DNA of 64,000 nucleotides from Candidatus Dadabacteria bacterium (GCA_028823955.1 JAPPFE010000044.1:1-64000), one strand, 5' to 3'. Positions 11,531 to 24,081 are shown, numbered from the stretch's first letter. The notes: generated from the sequence alone by a model not told the origin. Translations and numbers: made by a program.

Positions 11531-12550
11531 ATGCAAGAAGCACTTGAGCAGATAAGAAACCAGATAGATTCTGATCTTGAGGGGGTCTCTACGGAGGCCG
11601 ATCTCGTCAGGGTGAAGGCAGGCTACGTCGGGAAGAAGGGATCTCTCACACAGCTTCTGAAATCCATGAAGGACCTTCCCGCTTCCGAGCGCCGCCAGGC
11701 GGGCATTCTCATAAACGGAACCAAAAAGGAAGTCGAGGCGCTGATCGAGAGAAAATCCGACGAGATAAAGCGCAGAGCGATGGATGAAAAGCTTCTTGAG
11801 GAGGCAACCGACTTCACTCTTCCGGGGCGTGGAATGCCGGTCGGAGCCAAGCATCCCATAACCCAGGTGATGGAGCGCATCGTCTATGATTTTGAGAGGA
11901 TGGGGTTCGAAGTCGCCGAGGGTCCCGAGGTCGAGCTTGACTACTACAATTTCGAGGCGCTTAACATACCGAAAAACCACCCCGCAAGGGACATGCAGGA
12001 CACTTTCTACATAACTGACGACATGGTCTTGAGAACCCACACCTCACCGGTGCAGATACGGATCATGCAGACCCAGCAGCCTCCCGTGAAGATAATAGCT
12101 CCCGGAAAGGTTTACCGGTGCGACAGCGACGTTTCCCACACCCCTATGTTCCACCAGATAGAGGGGCTTCTCGTTGACAAGGGGATAACTTTCGGAAACC
12201 TGAAATCCGTCATAATTCAGTTCGTGAAACTCACTTTCGGCGACAATACGAACGTAAGGTTCCGCCCGAGTTTCTTTCCCTTCACCGAGCCCAGCGCAGA
12301 GGTGGACATAGAGTGTCAGATATGTTCCGGCAACGGATGCAGGGTATGCAAGGGTACCGGCTGGCTTGAAATAATGGGATGCGGAATGGTCGACCCTGCG
12401 GTTTTCTCAAGCGTTAACTACAACACTGACATCTATTCGGGTTTCGCCTTCGGCATGGGGGTTGAGAGAATCGCCATGCTTAAGTACGGAATAAACGACA
12501 TAAGGCTTTTCTTTGAGAACGATGTAAGGTTTTTGAGGCAGTTCGTATAA
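11531..12550 (+). CDS. pheS: Phenylalanine--tRNA ligase alpha subunit
   Basis: AKHPITQVMERI, LRTHTSPVQIR, KVYRCDSDVSHTPMFHQIEGL, FRPSFFPFTEPSAEVDI, GFAFGMGVERIAMLKY. Confidence 0.95.
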   Translation: MQEALEQIRNQIDSDLEGVSTEADLVRVKAGYVGKKGSLTQLLKSMKDLPASERRQAGILINGTKKEVEALIERKSDEIKRRAMDEKLLEEATDFTLPGRGMPVGAKHPITQVMERIVYDFERMGFEVAEGPEVELDYYNFEALNIPKNHPARDMQDTFYITDDMVLRTHTSPVQIRIMQTQQPPVKIIAPGKVYRCDSDVSHTPMFHQIEGLLVDKGITFGNLKSVIIQFVKLTFGDNTNVRFRPSFFPFTEPSAEVDIECQICSGNGCRVCKGTGWLEIMGCGMVDPAVFSSVNYNTDIYSGFAFGMGVERIAMLKYGINDIRLFFENDVRFLRQFV

Positions 12551-12726
12551 TTTTTTGCAGGGCCCCAGTCATGTGTGAGGCGCCGTTTTTTATGGATCGC
12601 TTCATTTTAGTGCATGAAAACCACCGGATTAGACAACGTTTCTGAGTTTTAAAAATATCTTTATATATGAGAGCAATACGAATCAGATATTAAACGAGAT
12701 TCGAGAAAACAGAAAGGAGAACACCA

Positions 12727-13290
12727 ATGGGAATCAAACCTGATCACTGGATAAGAAAGATGGCGCTTGAGCACAAGATGATAGACCCTTTTGTAGAGGG
12801 GCAGGTAAGCAAGGGCGTTATATCGTACGGCCTTTCCTCTTACGGATACGATATAAGGGTAAGCAACGAGTTCAAGGTGTTTACCAACCTGCACAGCGCC
12901 GTTGTGGACCCTAAGAATTTCGATCCCAACTCCTTTGTGGAGATAGAGAACGATTACTGCATAATTCCGCCGAACTCCTTCGCGCTCGCAAAGACCGTTG
13001 AGTATTTCAGGATACCCAGAAGCACCGTTACCGTGTGCGTCGGTAAATCCACTTACGCAAGGTGCGGAATAATCGTTAACGTCACCCCATTCGAACCCGA
13101 ATGGGAGGGATACGTGACGCTTGAGATCTCGAATACAACCCCCATTCCCGCGAAGATATATTCAAACGAGGGAATAGCCCAGGTGCTCTTTTTTGAAGGT
13201 GATGAGGAATGCCAGATTTCGTATGCGGACAAGAAGGGAAAATACCAGAAACAGACCGGAATCACGCATCCGAAAATTTCCCAGGGGTAG
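12727..13290 (+). CDS. dcd: dCTP deaminase
   Basis: [72 protein letters not shown]. Confidence 0.94.
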   Translation: MGIKPDHWIRKMALEHKMIDPFVEGQVSKGVISYGLSSYGYDIRVSNEFKVFTNLHSAVVDPKNFDPNSFVEIENDYCIIPPNSFALAKTVEYFRIPRSTVTVCVGKSTYARCGIIVNVTPFEPEWEGYVTLEISNTTPIPAKIYSNEGIAQVLFFEGDEECQISYADKKGKYQKQTGITHPKISQG

Positions 13291-13355
13291 GGTTCCGCGA
13301 AGCAATTTTATCTTTGGGAGACCTGCTGGACCCACAATCTCCTAGAAAATTCTGA

Positions 13356-15932
<2,577 letters not shown>

Positions 15933-16024
15933 TAACACTCAGAACCGCTTTACTTCACCATAGTTTATAAAATTTCCGTGTGACTCTTAAGTTCGTGTGA
16001 GGACTTTTAAGAACGAGTTTTAGA

Positions 16025-17074
16025 CTAAAGGATTCCCGAAACGATAAGAAAACTTATGAGAAGCAGGTTAGCTACTGCTAGGGGGAAAAGCCTCTTCCAG
16101 CCGAGGCCCATTACCTGATCATATCTGAACCTTGGCAAAGTCCATCTTACCCAAATAAACAGGAAGAGTAAGAAAAGGACTTTGCCGATAAAGACAGCTG
16201 GCGGCAGATACCAATGTGTGTTGATATCAATGCCGAACCACCCTCCGAACGGTAAGGGATACCAACCACCCAAAAACAAACAAGTTATCATGCACGAAGC
16301 AACTATCATATGAGTATATTCAGCCATGAAGAACATTGCAAATTTTATACTGCTGTATTCGGTGTGATAGCCGGCGACTATCTCGGGCTCGGCTTCCGGC
16401 ATATCAAACGGAAGCCTGTTGGTTTCGGCAAACGCGGAAACTACGAAAACCACGAAACCTATAAAGGACGGGATTAAGAACCACATCTTCTCCTGAGCTT
16501 CGATTATGTCCCCGAGGCGAAGCGATCCCGTTATGGCGATTACCCCCAGTATGGACAGACCCAGGGCGAGTTCATAGCTTATCATCTGCGCCGCGGCTCG
16601 AAGGCCCCCCAGGAGCGAGTACTTGCTGTTGGAACCCCACCCGCCGAGCACCACGCCATATACGCTGAGCGAGCTTATTCCGAGCACGTAGAGAAGGCCG
16701 ATGTTTATGTCGGCTATCTGGAACCTTATGAATACGGGGTCCTGGAGAAATCCGAAGAGATCCGTGTGAACCCCCTTTCCTATGGGAATCACGGCGAGAG
16801 CCGCAAGGGCCGTGACAAGCGCGAACGCCGGGGCCATTATGTACATGGTCTTGTTCGCTTTCGGGGGAATTATGTCTTCTTTGAAGATGAACTTGATGCC
16901 GTCTGCAAGAGGCTGAAGCAGCCCCGAGGGCCCAACCCTATTCGGTCCGTAGCGGTCTTGTATGAAGGCGCTTAACCTTCTTTCCGCGAAGGTTAAATAG
17001 GCGACAACCGTCAGGACGACGAAAAAGACAAGCGCTATCTTTGCGACCGCTATTGATATCAGAAGTGGAGTCAT
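16025..17074 (-). CDS. nuoH: NADH-quinone oxidoreductase subunit H
   Basis: ERRLSAFIQDRYGPNRVGPSGLLQPLADGIKFIFKED; AETNRLPFDMPEAEPEIVAGYHTEYSSIKFA. Confidence 0.95.
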   Translation of the reverse strand: MTPLLISIAVAKIALVFFVVLTVVAYLTFAERRLSAFIQDRYGPNRVGPSGLLQPLADGIKFIFKEDIIPPKANKTMYIMAPAFALVTALAALAVIPIGKGVHTDLFGFLQDPVFIRFQIADINIGLLYVLGISSLSVYGVVLGGWGSNSKYSLLGGLRAAAQMISYELALGLSILGVIAITGSLRLGDIIEAQEKMWFLIPSFIGFVVFVVSAFAETNRLPFDMPEAEPEIVAGYHTEYSSIKFAMFFMAEYTHMIVASCMITCLFLGGWYPLPFGGWFGIDINTHWYLPPAVFIGKVLFLLFLFIWVRWTLPRFRYDQVMGLGWKRLFPLAVANLLLISFLIVSGIL

Positions 17075-18678
17075 CTGTCCGCGCCGTGTTCAAGAACTTT
17101 TCCGACGGCACCTATCCTGTCGTAGCTGATTCCCCCATATCCGGGGATCTTGAGGCTTATGTCATCCATCACTTCCGACGCGGAGCCGTAGCTGAAAAGG
17201 GCCTTGTCGAGCCGCTCCCCGATCATGCACAGTATTTCGCATGCGGACTTAGCATTCCCGGGAGGAGGTATGGCCTTTCTTATTCTCTGAACCCGTCCGG
17301 CGTCGTTAGTGAAAGTCCCGTTTTTTTCATAGGGACTTGCCGCTGGAAGTATTACGTGAGCGTGTCTCGCGGTCTCGGTGAGTCTGTAGTCGATGACGGC
17401 AAGGAAGCTGATTTTCTCAAGAGCCCGGGAAAGAGCGTACTTCTCGTGGCCTGAAACCATCTCGAACAGGTCTGTCTCGATGACTACCAGCGTATTGATC
17501 CTGCCGGCAAGCAGCGAGTCCATCGTAGTTTTCGTATCGTTTCCGTTTGCCTGCGTCATGAAATTCCTGGCTCCGGCGCTGTTTGGATACGGGTCGTTGC
17601 TTACGAGGTCGAATTTTTTCTCTATTTCCTCGGTTCCCACAGCGCAGATTACCGAACAATCTCCAAGTGTGGATGAAAGCTTCGCCGCAAGAAACATTTC
17701 CTCATTTGTAAGCCTGGCCGATCCCGCAATCGCGCAGGTGCCCGCGCCGCCTGACTTTATTCCAGAGAGTCTGGCACCGACGCTGTTAACCGCGTTTTCC
17801 CAGGAGGCTATCTCGTAGTCCTTACCGCTTTTCATTATGGGGTCCTTAAGTCTGGTCGACTCCTGGACCTTCTTGTAGTCGAATCTTCCCCTGTCGCATA
17901 TCCAGTGTCCGTTAACTTCCTCGTTTATTCTCGGGCGTATGCGGGAGACTTCTCCTTTTCTCGGATCGACGCCCACGGTAATGTTGCACCCGGTGCTGCA
18001 GAGAGAACACACGGAGTCTGTGAATTTCATGTACCAGACCCTCTCTTCGTGAAGGTTGTCTTTGGGGAGCAGGGCTCCGACCGGGCAGATGTCAATCACG
18101 TTCCCCGCAAGTTCATTATCGAGCGTTTTCCCGGGGAAAACGGAGATTTTCTTCCGAAAGCCTCTTCCGGTGGTCCCAAGTTCGTGGGTTTTCGTTACCT
18201 CATCCGTGAAACGCACGCATCTGGTGCACATGATGCACCTGTTGGCGTCGTACATTATGCGGTCGCTCAGGTAGCTTTTCTGCCTTACCTTCTTGTTCTC
18301 GGGACCGCCGACCCTGCTGTAGCCGGGACCGTGATCGAAAGTGGTCATCTGGAGCGGACATTCTCCGCCTTTGGCGCATATGGGACAGTCAAGCGGGTGG
18401 TTTATCAGAGTGAACTCAACGGCTGCTTTTCTGGCCTCAAAAGCTTTTTCGGTGTCCGTCTTGACCACCAGGCCGTCTCTTACGGTCGTGTTGCACGCGG
18501 GGAGCACCTTGGGAACGCCTTCCACTTCCACGAGGCATTGCCTGCACTGGGCGACCACGCTCAGCGAAGGGTGATAGCAGAAATGAGGGATCTCTATCCC
18601 GGCCACCGCGGCAGCCTGGATGACGTTTATTCCGTCGTCCACATCAAGTTCAATTCCGTCGATGGTTATCTTGGGCAT
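17071..18678 (-). CDS. nuoG: NADH-quinone oxidoreductase subunit G
   Basis: 2Fe-2S CRQCLVEVEG, HPLDCPICAKGGECPLQ, CIMCTRCVRFTDEV, CSLCSTGCNI; overlaps nuoH start by 4 nt. Confidence 0.92.
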   Translation of the reverse strand: MPKITIDGIELDVDDGINVIQAAAVAGIEIPHFCYHPSLSVVAQCRQCLVEVEGVPKVLPACNTTVRDGLVVKTDTEKAFEARKAAVEFTLINHPLDCPICAKGGECPLQMTTFDHGPGYSRVGGPENKKVRQKSYLSDRIMYDANRCIMCTRCVRFTDEVTKTHELGTTGRGFRKKISVFPGKTLDNELAGNVIDICPVGALLPKDNLHEERVWYMKFTDSVCSLCSTGCNITVGVDPRKGEVSRIRPRINEEVNGHWICDRGRFDYKKVQESTRLKDPIMKSGKDYEIASWENAVNSVGARLSGIKSGGAGTCAIAGSARLTNEEMFLAAKLSSTLGDCSVICAVGTEEIEKKFDLVSNDPYPNSAGARNFMTQANGNDTKTTMDSLLAGRINTLVVIETDLFEMVSGHEKYALSRALEKISFLAVIDYRLTETARHAHVILPAASPYEKNGTFTNDAGRVQRIRKAIPPPGNAKSACEILCMIGERLDKALFSYGSASEVMDDISLKIPGYGGISYDRIGAVGKVLEHGADR

Positions 18679-18740
18679 AGAGAGGACTCAAGGGAAAAGC
18701 GATTAGCGTAAATATTATCAGAGAAAGTGCTTTTGACAAG

Positions 18741-18956
18741 TCAGACGTTTTCGTCCTTTTTGGGTGTCTGAAACTTGGTTTTCTCGTCCATATCGTCGTC
18801 AAATTCTATGTTCTTTTTTATATCGTCCTTGGCTCTTTGAAGCTCTCTTATCCCCCTGCCAAGGGTTCTTGCGACCTTGGGCAACTCCTTGGGCCCCAGA
18901 ACCACAAGTGCGATGAAAAGTATTATGAGTAATTCAGCTGTACCGAGTCCGAACAT
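18741..18956 (-). CDS. Sec-independent translocase TatA/TatB-like protein
   Basis: FGLGTAELLIILFIALVVLGPKELPKVARTLGRGIRELQRAKDDIKK. Confidence 0.88.
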   Translation of the reverse strand: MFGLGTAELLIILFIALVVLGPKELPKVARTLGRGIRELQRAKDDIKKNIEFDDDMDEKTKFQTPKKDENV

Positions 18957-18998
18957 CGTTTCTTTCTCCCAGTGTCTAATATAACCAAAACCGGAAGA

Positions 18999-20228
18999 CT
19001 AAGTGGCGGTTTTGTTAATTTTTTTTGCGGGAGTCCTTATAAGTAGTACTAAGAAGGCCGTTATAAAAGACGCCGCCATCGCCACGATAAGGGAGTTCTG
19101 GTAGCTCTGGGTCATGTCGAAGAGAAGTCCGGAAACAAGGGGGCCGCTGATCGCGGCGAGGGAGAATCCGGTGCCAAAAATACCGAAGATGCTTCCAAGT
19201 GACTTAAGACCGTAGAATTTTCCAAGTATAGTCGGAAACATCGGCACCCACCCGCTGTAGAAAAGGCCGAACAGAAAGCCGAACAGGTAAAGCGACCATA
19301 CCTCCGCGACCGACAGAATGAGGATTATGGAGGTTGCCTGGAAGAAATAGCAGAGAAACAGTATGCGCACGTCGCTTAGGAAGTTGGTCACGACTCCCGA
19401 GAAGAAAATCCGCCCGATAATGCTTCCAACCCCTATGAAGGCGGGTGCTCCTGCCGCGACGAGAGGGGATATTCCCGCTTCTACGGAGAAGTTAAAAAGA
19501 TGTACGATAATAATGAGAAAAGTGTTAAACCCGAAGAAAAACGCGATGTACATAAGCCAGAAGCTTGAGTGTGAAAACGCTTCCTTTGCGCTCCAGTCGG
19601 AAGCTCCAGTATCCCCCGCATCCTCAGAGTTCTCTCCGTACGGTCTGAGTCCCATTTCCTCGGGACGGTTTTTCACCAGAAGCGCGGAACACAGTATCGC
19701 GGTAAAAATTACAGAGATGTAAACAAGGGCGCGCTCGTAACCGAATGATTCTATAAGCCAGGTGGTAAGCGGGTTTACCACCAGACCGCTTACAGGAACC
19801 CCCGCCGTGGCGATTCCTATTGCAAGCGCCCTTTTCTTAACGAACCACCTGCTGATGACGGTGACGGGCAGTATGTAGAGAAACCCGTCTCCTATTCCCA
19901 CCATCACGCTGTAGGTAAGGTAGAGTTCCCAAGTGGTTTCGGCATAAGCGGAGAGTAAAAAGCCGAATGACGCTATGAGTCCTCCGAAGAAAGTCAGGTA
20001 TCTCGCGTCGTGAGTGTCTATAAGCCTCCCCGCGAACACGAACGAAAAAGCCATGCATACGCATCTCAGGGAAAAAAATGACGACCCGACGGTATTTGAG
20101 AGACCGAAAGCTTCGTTCAGGTAAGGGAGAAATATCCCGAACGAGTAGAGAACCATCCCGTCAAGCGTTATGAGCAGGTGCCCCGCTATGACTATGATCC
20201 ATCCGTAAAAGATTTTGTTTCTAAGCAT
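18999..20228 (-). CDS. Major facilitator superfamily transporter
   Basis: 409 aa, ~12 hydrophobic helices, FFGWIIV/FGIFLPYLNEAFG N-terminus as in OFA/monocarboxylate-type MFS. Confidence 0.82.
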   Translation of the reverse strand: MLRNKIFYGWIIVIAGHLLITLDGMVLYSFGIFLPYLNEAFGLSNTVGSSFFSLRCVCMAFSFVFAGRLIDTHDARYLTFFGGLIASFGFLLSAYAETTWELYLTYSVMVGIGDGFLYILPVTVISRWFVKKRALAIGIATAGVPVSGLVVNPLTTWLIESFGYERALVYISVIFTAILCSALLVKNRPEEMGLRPYGENSEDAGDTGASDWSAKEAFSHSSFWLMYIAFFFGFNTFLIIIVHLFNFSVEAGISPLVAAGAPAFIGVGSIIGRIFFSGVVTNFLSDVRILFLCYFFQATSIILILSVAEVWSLYLFGFLFGLFYSGWVPMFPTILGKFYGLKSLGSIFGIFGTGFSLAAISGPLVSGLLFDMTQSYQNSLIVAMAASFITAFLVLLIRTPAKKINKTAT

Positions 20229-20270
20229 AGGTTTTTCGGTTGGAAACGGAATTTCGCCGCCTGAGGCTAA

Positions 20271-21554
20271 TCAGAGAAGTTTCCGAAAATCGCCGTGTCC
20301 CCGAAGGTCGGCGAGTGTTTTGAGGGGAAATGTTTTTTCCTCTCCGGTTCTCATGTTGCGAAGCGAAAAGACTTTTTTCCGAAGCTCGTCCTCTCCGATA
20401 ATTACTGAGTACGCCGCCCCGGTCCTGTTCGCTTTTCTCATCTGGCTTTTTAAGCTCTTGTTTTCGTATTCGGTCTCGACCCGTATGCCCTTTCTCCTTA
20501 GGTCATCGGCTATTTTCGCCGCTTCCTCTCTGGCCTCATCGCCGATATGGATAATGCATACGAGCTGTTTTTTCCCCGGAGAATTTCTCCGCGTCCCGGT
20601 TTTTTCAAGCAGAAGCAGTATCCTCTCAAGCCCAATAGCGAATCCCACCGCGGGAGTTTCCGGTCCTCCCATCCGCTCCACCAGAAGGTCGTATCTTCCT
20701 CCGGCGGCCACGGCGTTCTGGGAACCGAGCTTGTCCGTCGTTATCTCAAAGACTGTGTCTGTATAGTAATCAAGCCCTCTCACTATCCTGGGGTTGAGTC
20801 TGTAGGGTATGGATTTTCCCTCGAGAGAGGAGGCAAGAGCGTCCAGATGCTCGCTGCTTTGCTCCGAGAGATAATCCCGAATCGAGAAGGGGATCTCGGA
20901 AGTTACCTCGCGGCACGTTCCGGTTTTGCAGTCGAGTATCCGAAGGGGATTCGTGCCTAGTCTGTTTTGGCAGTTCTCGCAAAGGGAGTCCTTCTTTGGG
21001 GAGAGAAACCCGATAAGGGCCTCTTTGTACCGCTCGCGTTCAGCGGGCTTTCCTATCGAGTTAAGCTCAAGCTCCACATGATCTGAGAGCCCGAGTTCCG
21101 TGATCGCGAGCCAGAGCATCGCGATTATCTCTGAATCGGCAAGAGGGTCGCTGGAACCGAAAAGCTCGGCTCCTACCTGGTTAAAGCTTCTCTGCCTTCC
21201 TTCCTGGGGTTTTTCATGCCTGAACATCTCTCCCGAGTAGTAAAGTTTCGTCACGGGCGATTTTCTGTAGAGGGAATGCTCGATAAAGGCCCTTACCACT
21301 CCGGCCGTTCCCTCGGGTCTCATCGAGACCCATTCTCCACCCTTGGTTTCAAATGCGTACATCTCCTTCTGGACGATGTCTGTGGTATCGCCGAGACCTG
21401 TTGAGTAGACCCCGGAGAGTTCCAGAATCGGAATGATTATCTCGGAAAAACCGAAGCGCTCGAACACTTCCTTGGTTTTGCTCTCTACGAGTCGCAGTTT
21501 TTCCGTTTCGGGGTGAAATATGTCCTTGAATCCGTGAAGACGGGCCGCTTTCAT
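20271..21554 (-). CDS. hisS: Histidine--tRNA ligase
   Basis: RPEGTAGVVRAFIEH, YYSGEMFRHEKPQEGRQRSFNQVGAELFG, RIVRGLDYYTDTVFEI, AAGGRYDLLVERMGGPETPAVGFAIGLERI. Confidence 0.95.
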   Translation of the reverse strand: MKAARLHGFKDIFHPETEKLRLVESKTKEVFERFGFSEIIIPILELSGVYSTGLGDTTDIVQKEMYAFETKGGEWVSMRPEGTAGVVRAFIEHSLYRKSPVTKLYYSGEMFRHEKPQEGRQRSFNQVGAELFGSSDPLADSEIIAMLWLAITELGLSDHVELELNSIGKPAERERYKEALIGFLSPKKDSLCENCQNRLGTNPLRILDCKTGTCREVTSEIPFSIRDYLSEQSSEHLDALASSLEGKSIPYRLNPRIVRGLDYYTDTVFEITTDKLGSQNAVAAGGRYDLLVERMGGPETPAVGFAIGLERILLLLEKTGTRRNSPGKKQLVCIIHIGDEAREEAAKIADDLRRKGIRVETEYENKSLKSQMRKANRTGAAYSVIIGEDELRKKVFSLRNMRTGEEKTFPLKTLADLRGHGDFRKLL

Positions 21555-21605
21555 AGTATGTTTTCCCGGGTGAGCAGTTATCCCCGCGGGTTGGTTAAGG
21601 TTATA

Positions 21606-21646
21606 CGCTCTTCGATTAAAAATAAAGTTTCCGGTACCGAAGAGCG
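21606..21646. repeat. 9-bp perfect inverted repeat (hairpin 1) upstream of hisS
   Basis: CGCTCTTCG (21606-21614) ... CGAAGAGCG (21638-21646), 23-nt loop. Confidence 0.7.
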
Positions 21647-21671
21647 CCCTTCTGGAAACACTTGGGAGAGT

Positions 21672-21734
21672 GAGGTCGGTGAATACCGCTGATGGGCCTG
21701 AAACCTATGGAAACCTGGGTTTTCGACCGACCTC
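21672..21734. repeat. 9-bp perfect inverted repeat (hairpin 2) upstream of hisS
   Basis: GAGGTCGGT (21672-21680) ... ACCGACCTC (21726-21734); loop contains a further GAAACC/GGTTTTC complementarity. Confidence 0.7.
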
Positions 21735-21750
21735 TTAGAGCTGTTTTTCC

Positions 21751-21776
21751 AAGCCCGTCGCGAACAATACGGGCTT
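21751..21776. repeat. 8-bp perfect inverted repeat just past the SBP stop codon; possible terminator stem
   Basis: AAGCCCGT (21751-21758) ... ACGGGCTT (21769-21776). No good U-tract on either strand, so terminator role is uncertain. Confidence 0.5.
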
Positions 21777-21789
21777 GTTGCCGAGGGAG

Positions 21790-23055
21790 TTAATTCGTGT
21801 TCGCTTCTTCGCCCTGAAAATCAAGATATACTCTTTGCGCTACGCCCTGAGCGTCGTATGTGTCGACCGCGTAGAGTCCGTCCGTTATATCTCCATTTTC
21901 GTTAAGGTCGATCGGACCCGAAAGCCCCTCGTAGTCAATGTCGTCGTTGATCGTGGTTTCGTCGGTAAGCGCCGCGGCGCAAGTAGCGTAACTGTGGCAC
22001 TTTGTTCCACCTCTCGTGACCTCCTGGACTTTGGAAACATAAACGGAAGGGTCGTTGCTTCCGGCGCTTAAGGCCGCAAGGCGGAGTATGACCACCGCAT
22101 CGTAGGCGTGTGCCGTATAGTCACTAAAGTTGAACCGTTCTTTGAATTCTTCGAGCCTTGTGCCCGGAGGTGGAGTTGAAATTACCTGCCTGAATCCTTC
22201 AATTTCGCCGTTTTCCTCATCCACATGCGGAAAAAGATTGGTACTGAACACGAGCCCGTCCCCGACGTAATACCCGGTTCCCTCGGGGATCACCGAAGAA
22301 TCAAGCAGGCCTCTGATTATCTCTCCTCCCTCACTAAAAACAAGCAGCACTATAGATTCTACGTCTGGGATTTGCTGCACTGCCGCTTCAACACGTGAGA
22401 CCACATCGGCAGCTGGAGGAGACGGCTCAGAGTTATAGCTAACGACCTCGACCTGTCTGCCGTCAGACGTTATCTCTTTTTCGACAATTGCCGCAAGGGC
22501 TTCTCCCCATGCGTCATCACGATTCACTATAACCGTGTTGCCCCGAGCCTGCTTCGCCAGTATTGGCCCCTGAAAGAGGTCAGAAGGGGATACTCTAAAG
22601 AAGAAAGGCTGACCTCCAGCGTCAACGACGCTTTTGTTTCTATCTGTAAGGGTGGGGGAAGTGGCTGAGGGTGAAATAGCGACTATTTCATTTTCGCTTA
22701 GAAAAGGATGAACCGCCACAGAGTCCGAGGAGTATGAAGGTCCCACTATGCCACGGACGCCCATTTCAAGAAGTTCCATAGCGCTCGCGACAGCTTCTCC
22801 CGCTCCCGCCTGGAAAGAGTTCCCACTTATGATCTCTATATTCCCCCCTGCCTTGTTAATGTCATCTTTCGCGAGATCCACGGCTTCTATAAGAGGCATA
22901 TTGAAATCTTCGCCTTCAGCCAGAAGTGTTCCTATGCAGAAAGTTTCCGCACAATCCACCCCTGCCTCATCTTCTTCTTCGTCCAGACACCCAGAAGAGA
23001 ATACTCCCATGGAAACCAAAAGCAGTACAGAACCCAGAACGATTAATCTTTTCAC
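21790..23055 (-). CDS. Branched-chain amino-acid-type ABC transporter substrate-binding lipoprotein
   Basis: Lipobox FSSGC; IGTLLAEGEDFNMPLIEAVDLAKDDINKAGG, GVRGIVGPSYSSDSVAVHPFLSENEIVAISPSATSPTL (periplasmic binding fold type I). Confidence 0.88.
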   Translation of the reverse strand: MKRLIVLGSVLLLVSMGVFSSGCLDEEEDEAGVDCAETFCIGTLLAEGEDFNMPLIEAVDLAKDDINKAGGNIEIISGNSFQAGAGEAVASAMELLEMGVRGIVGPSYSSDSVAVHPFLSENEIVAISPSATSPTLTDRNKSVVDAGGQPFFFRVSPSDLFQGPILAKQARGNTVIVNRDDAWGEALAAIVEKEITSDGRQVEVVSYNSEPSPPAADVVSRVEAAVQQIPDVESIVLLVFSEGGEIIRGLLDSSVIPEGTGYYVGDGLVFSTNLFPHVDEENGEIEGFRQVISTPPPGTRLEEFKERFNFSDYTAHAYDAVVILRLAALSAGSNDPSVYVSKVQEVTRGGTKCHSYATCAAALTDETTINDDIDYEGLSGPIDLNENGDITDGLYAVDTYDAQGVAQRVYLDFQGEEANTN

Positions 23056-23224
23056 GGCTAGAAACCTCCAAATAAAATATGTATTGCCATCACCGAATCT
23101 CCGGTCCGTTGATGTACTTTATGACTATACACCAAAATGGAACTGAGCGGTCCAGTTTTTTTACGATGATTTATATATCGGTAAAAAAGCTTCTTATCGT
23201 TTAATGCTCAGGGGAAAGGATGGG

Positions 23225-23515
23225 CTATTCGTTTATCAGTTTCTCTTCGAATTCGCCTATGGGGATTGCGGCAAGGGTCTCTATGTGGACTGTGCCCCTT
23301 GAACCGAGTTCTATTACGATTTTCGTGATCGTTTCGTTATCCGGAGCTTCCACTATGTTGACGAAGTCGTAAGGACCGAGCGCCGCGTACTGGGCTTCAA
23401 CCTTGGCGCCCATCTCTTCAAGCTCCCTGTTAACCTCGTTTATCCTCTCGGGCCTCATCTTTATGGTCCTTCTGCCCTCGTCGGTGAGGTTGCTAAGCAT
23501 GATGTATTTGCCCAT
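23225..23515 (-). CDS. GYD domain-containing protein
   Basis: MLSNLTDEGRRTIKMRPERINEVNRELEEMGAKVEAQYAALGPYDFVNIVEAPDNETITKI. Confidence 0.85.
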   Translation of the reverse strand: MGKYIMLSNLTDEGRRTIKMRPERINEVNRELEEMGAKVEAQYAALGPYDFVNIVEAPDNETITKIVIELGSRGTVHIETLAAIPIGEFEEKLINE

Positions 23516-23540
23516 TTTTTGCGTCCGTGCCCGGAACCTG

Positions 23541-23873
23541 TCAGTCCAGGGCCTTGTTCAGTACCTTTTCTATTTCACTTTTCGGGACGGCGCCGACTAT
23601 CTGTTCGGCGACCTCTCCGTCTTTAAAAACTATCAGCGTGGGAATGCTTCTTATGCGGAATTTCATGGTTGTCTGTGGGTTTTCGTCCACATTCACCTTT
23701 CCCACTTTAACGCTGCCTTCGTAGTCATTGGAGATCTCCTCGATAACAGGCGAAAGGGCCCTGCAGGGACCGCACCAGGGAGCCCAGAAGTCGACCAGGA
23801 CTGGGACTTCGCTTTCCATTACTTCCTTATCGAACACGGAATCTACTACTTCGACTATGTTTGAGGATGCCAT
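23541..23873 (-). CDS. trxA: Thioredoxin
   Basis: VPVLVDFWAPWCGPCRALSPVIEEI active site WCGPC; FRIRSIPTLIVFKDGE. Confidence 0.95.
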   Translation of the reverse strand: MASSNIVEVVDSVFDKEVMESEVPVLVDFWAPWCGPCRALSPVIEEISNDYEGSVKVGKVNVDENPQTTMKFRIRSIPTLIVFKDGEVAEQIVGAVPKSEIEKVLNKALD

Positions 23874-24081
23874 TTTAATCTCCTTTGGGGCTTTTATGCC
23901 TATATGCTAATACCAATTTGGAATAATACAAGGAGAGGGCCGGAGATGTTTCTCGTCTATAGTACCAGTTGTCTAGTCATGTATAATTTACGGGATTCCG
24001 AAACGTGTCGGCGCCGCCCCGCGCCTTTAAATAGGATGTGTGCGGGTTATTCGCGGTTATTCTGAAATGGATGTTTGATAT

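Noticed and set aside
15982-16011. Imperfect direct repeat GACTCTTAAG / GACTTTTAAG between gyrB and nuoH
   Set aside because: Only two short copies in a convergent intergenic spacer; expected by chance in AT-rich DNA and no link to a mechanism.
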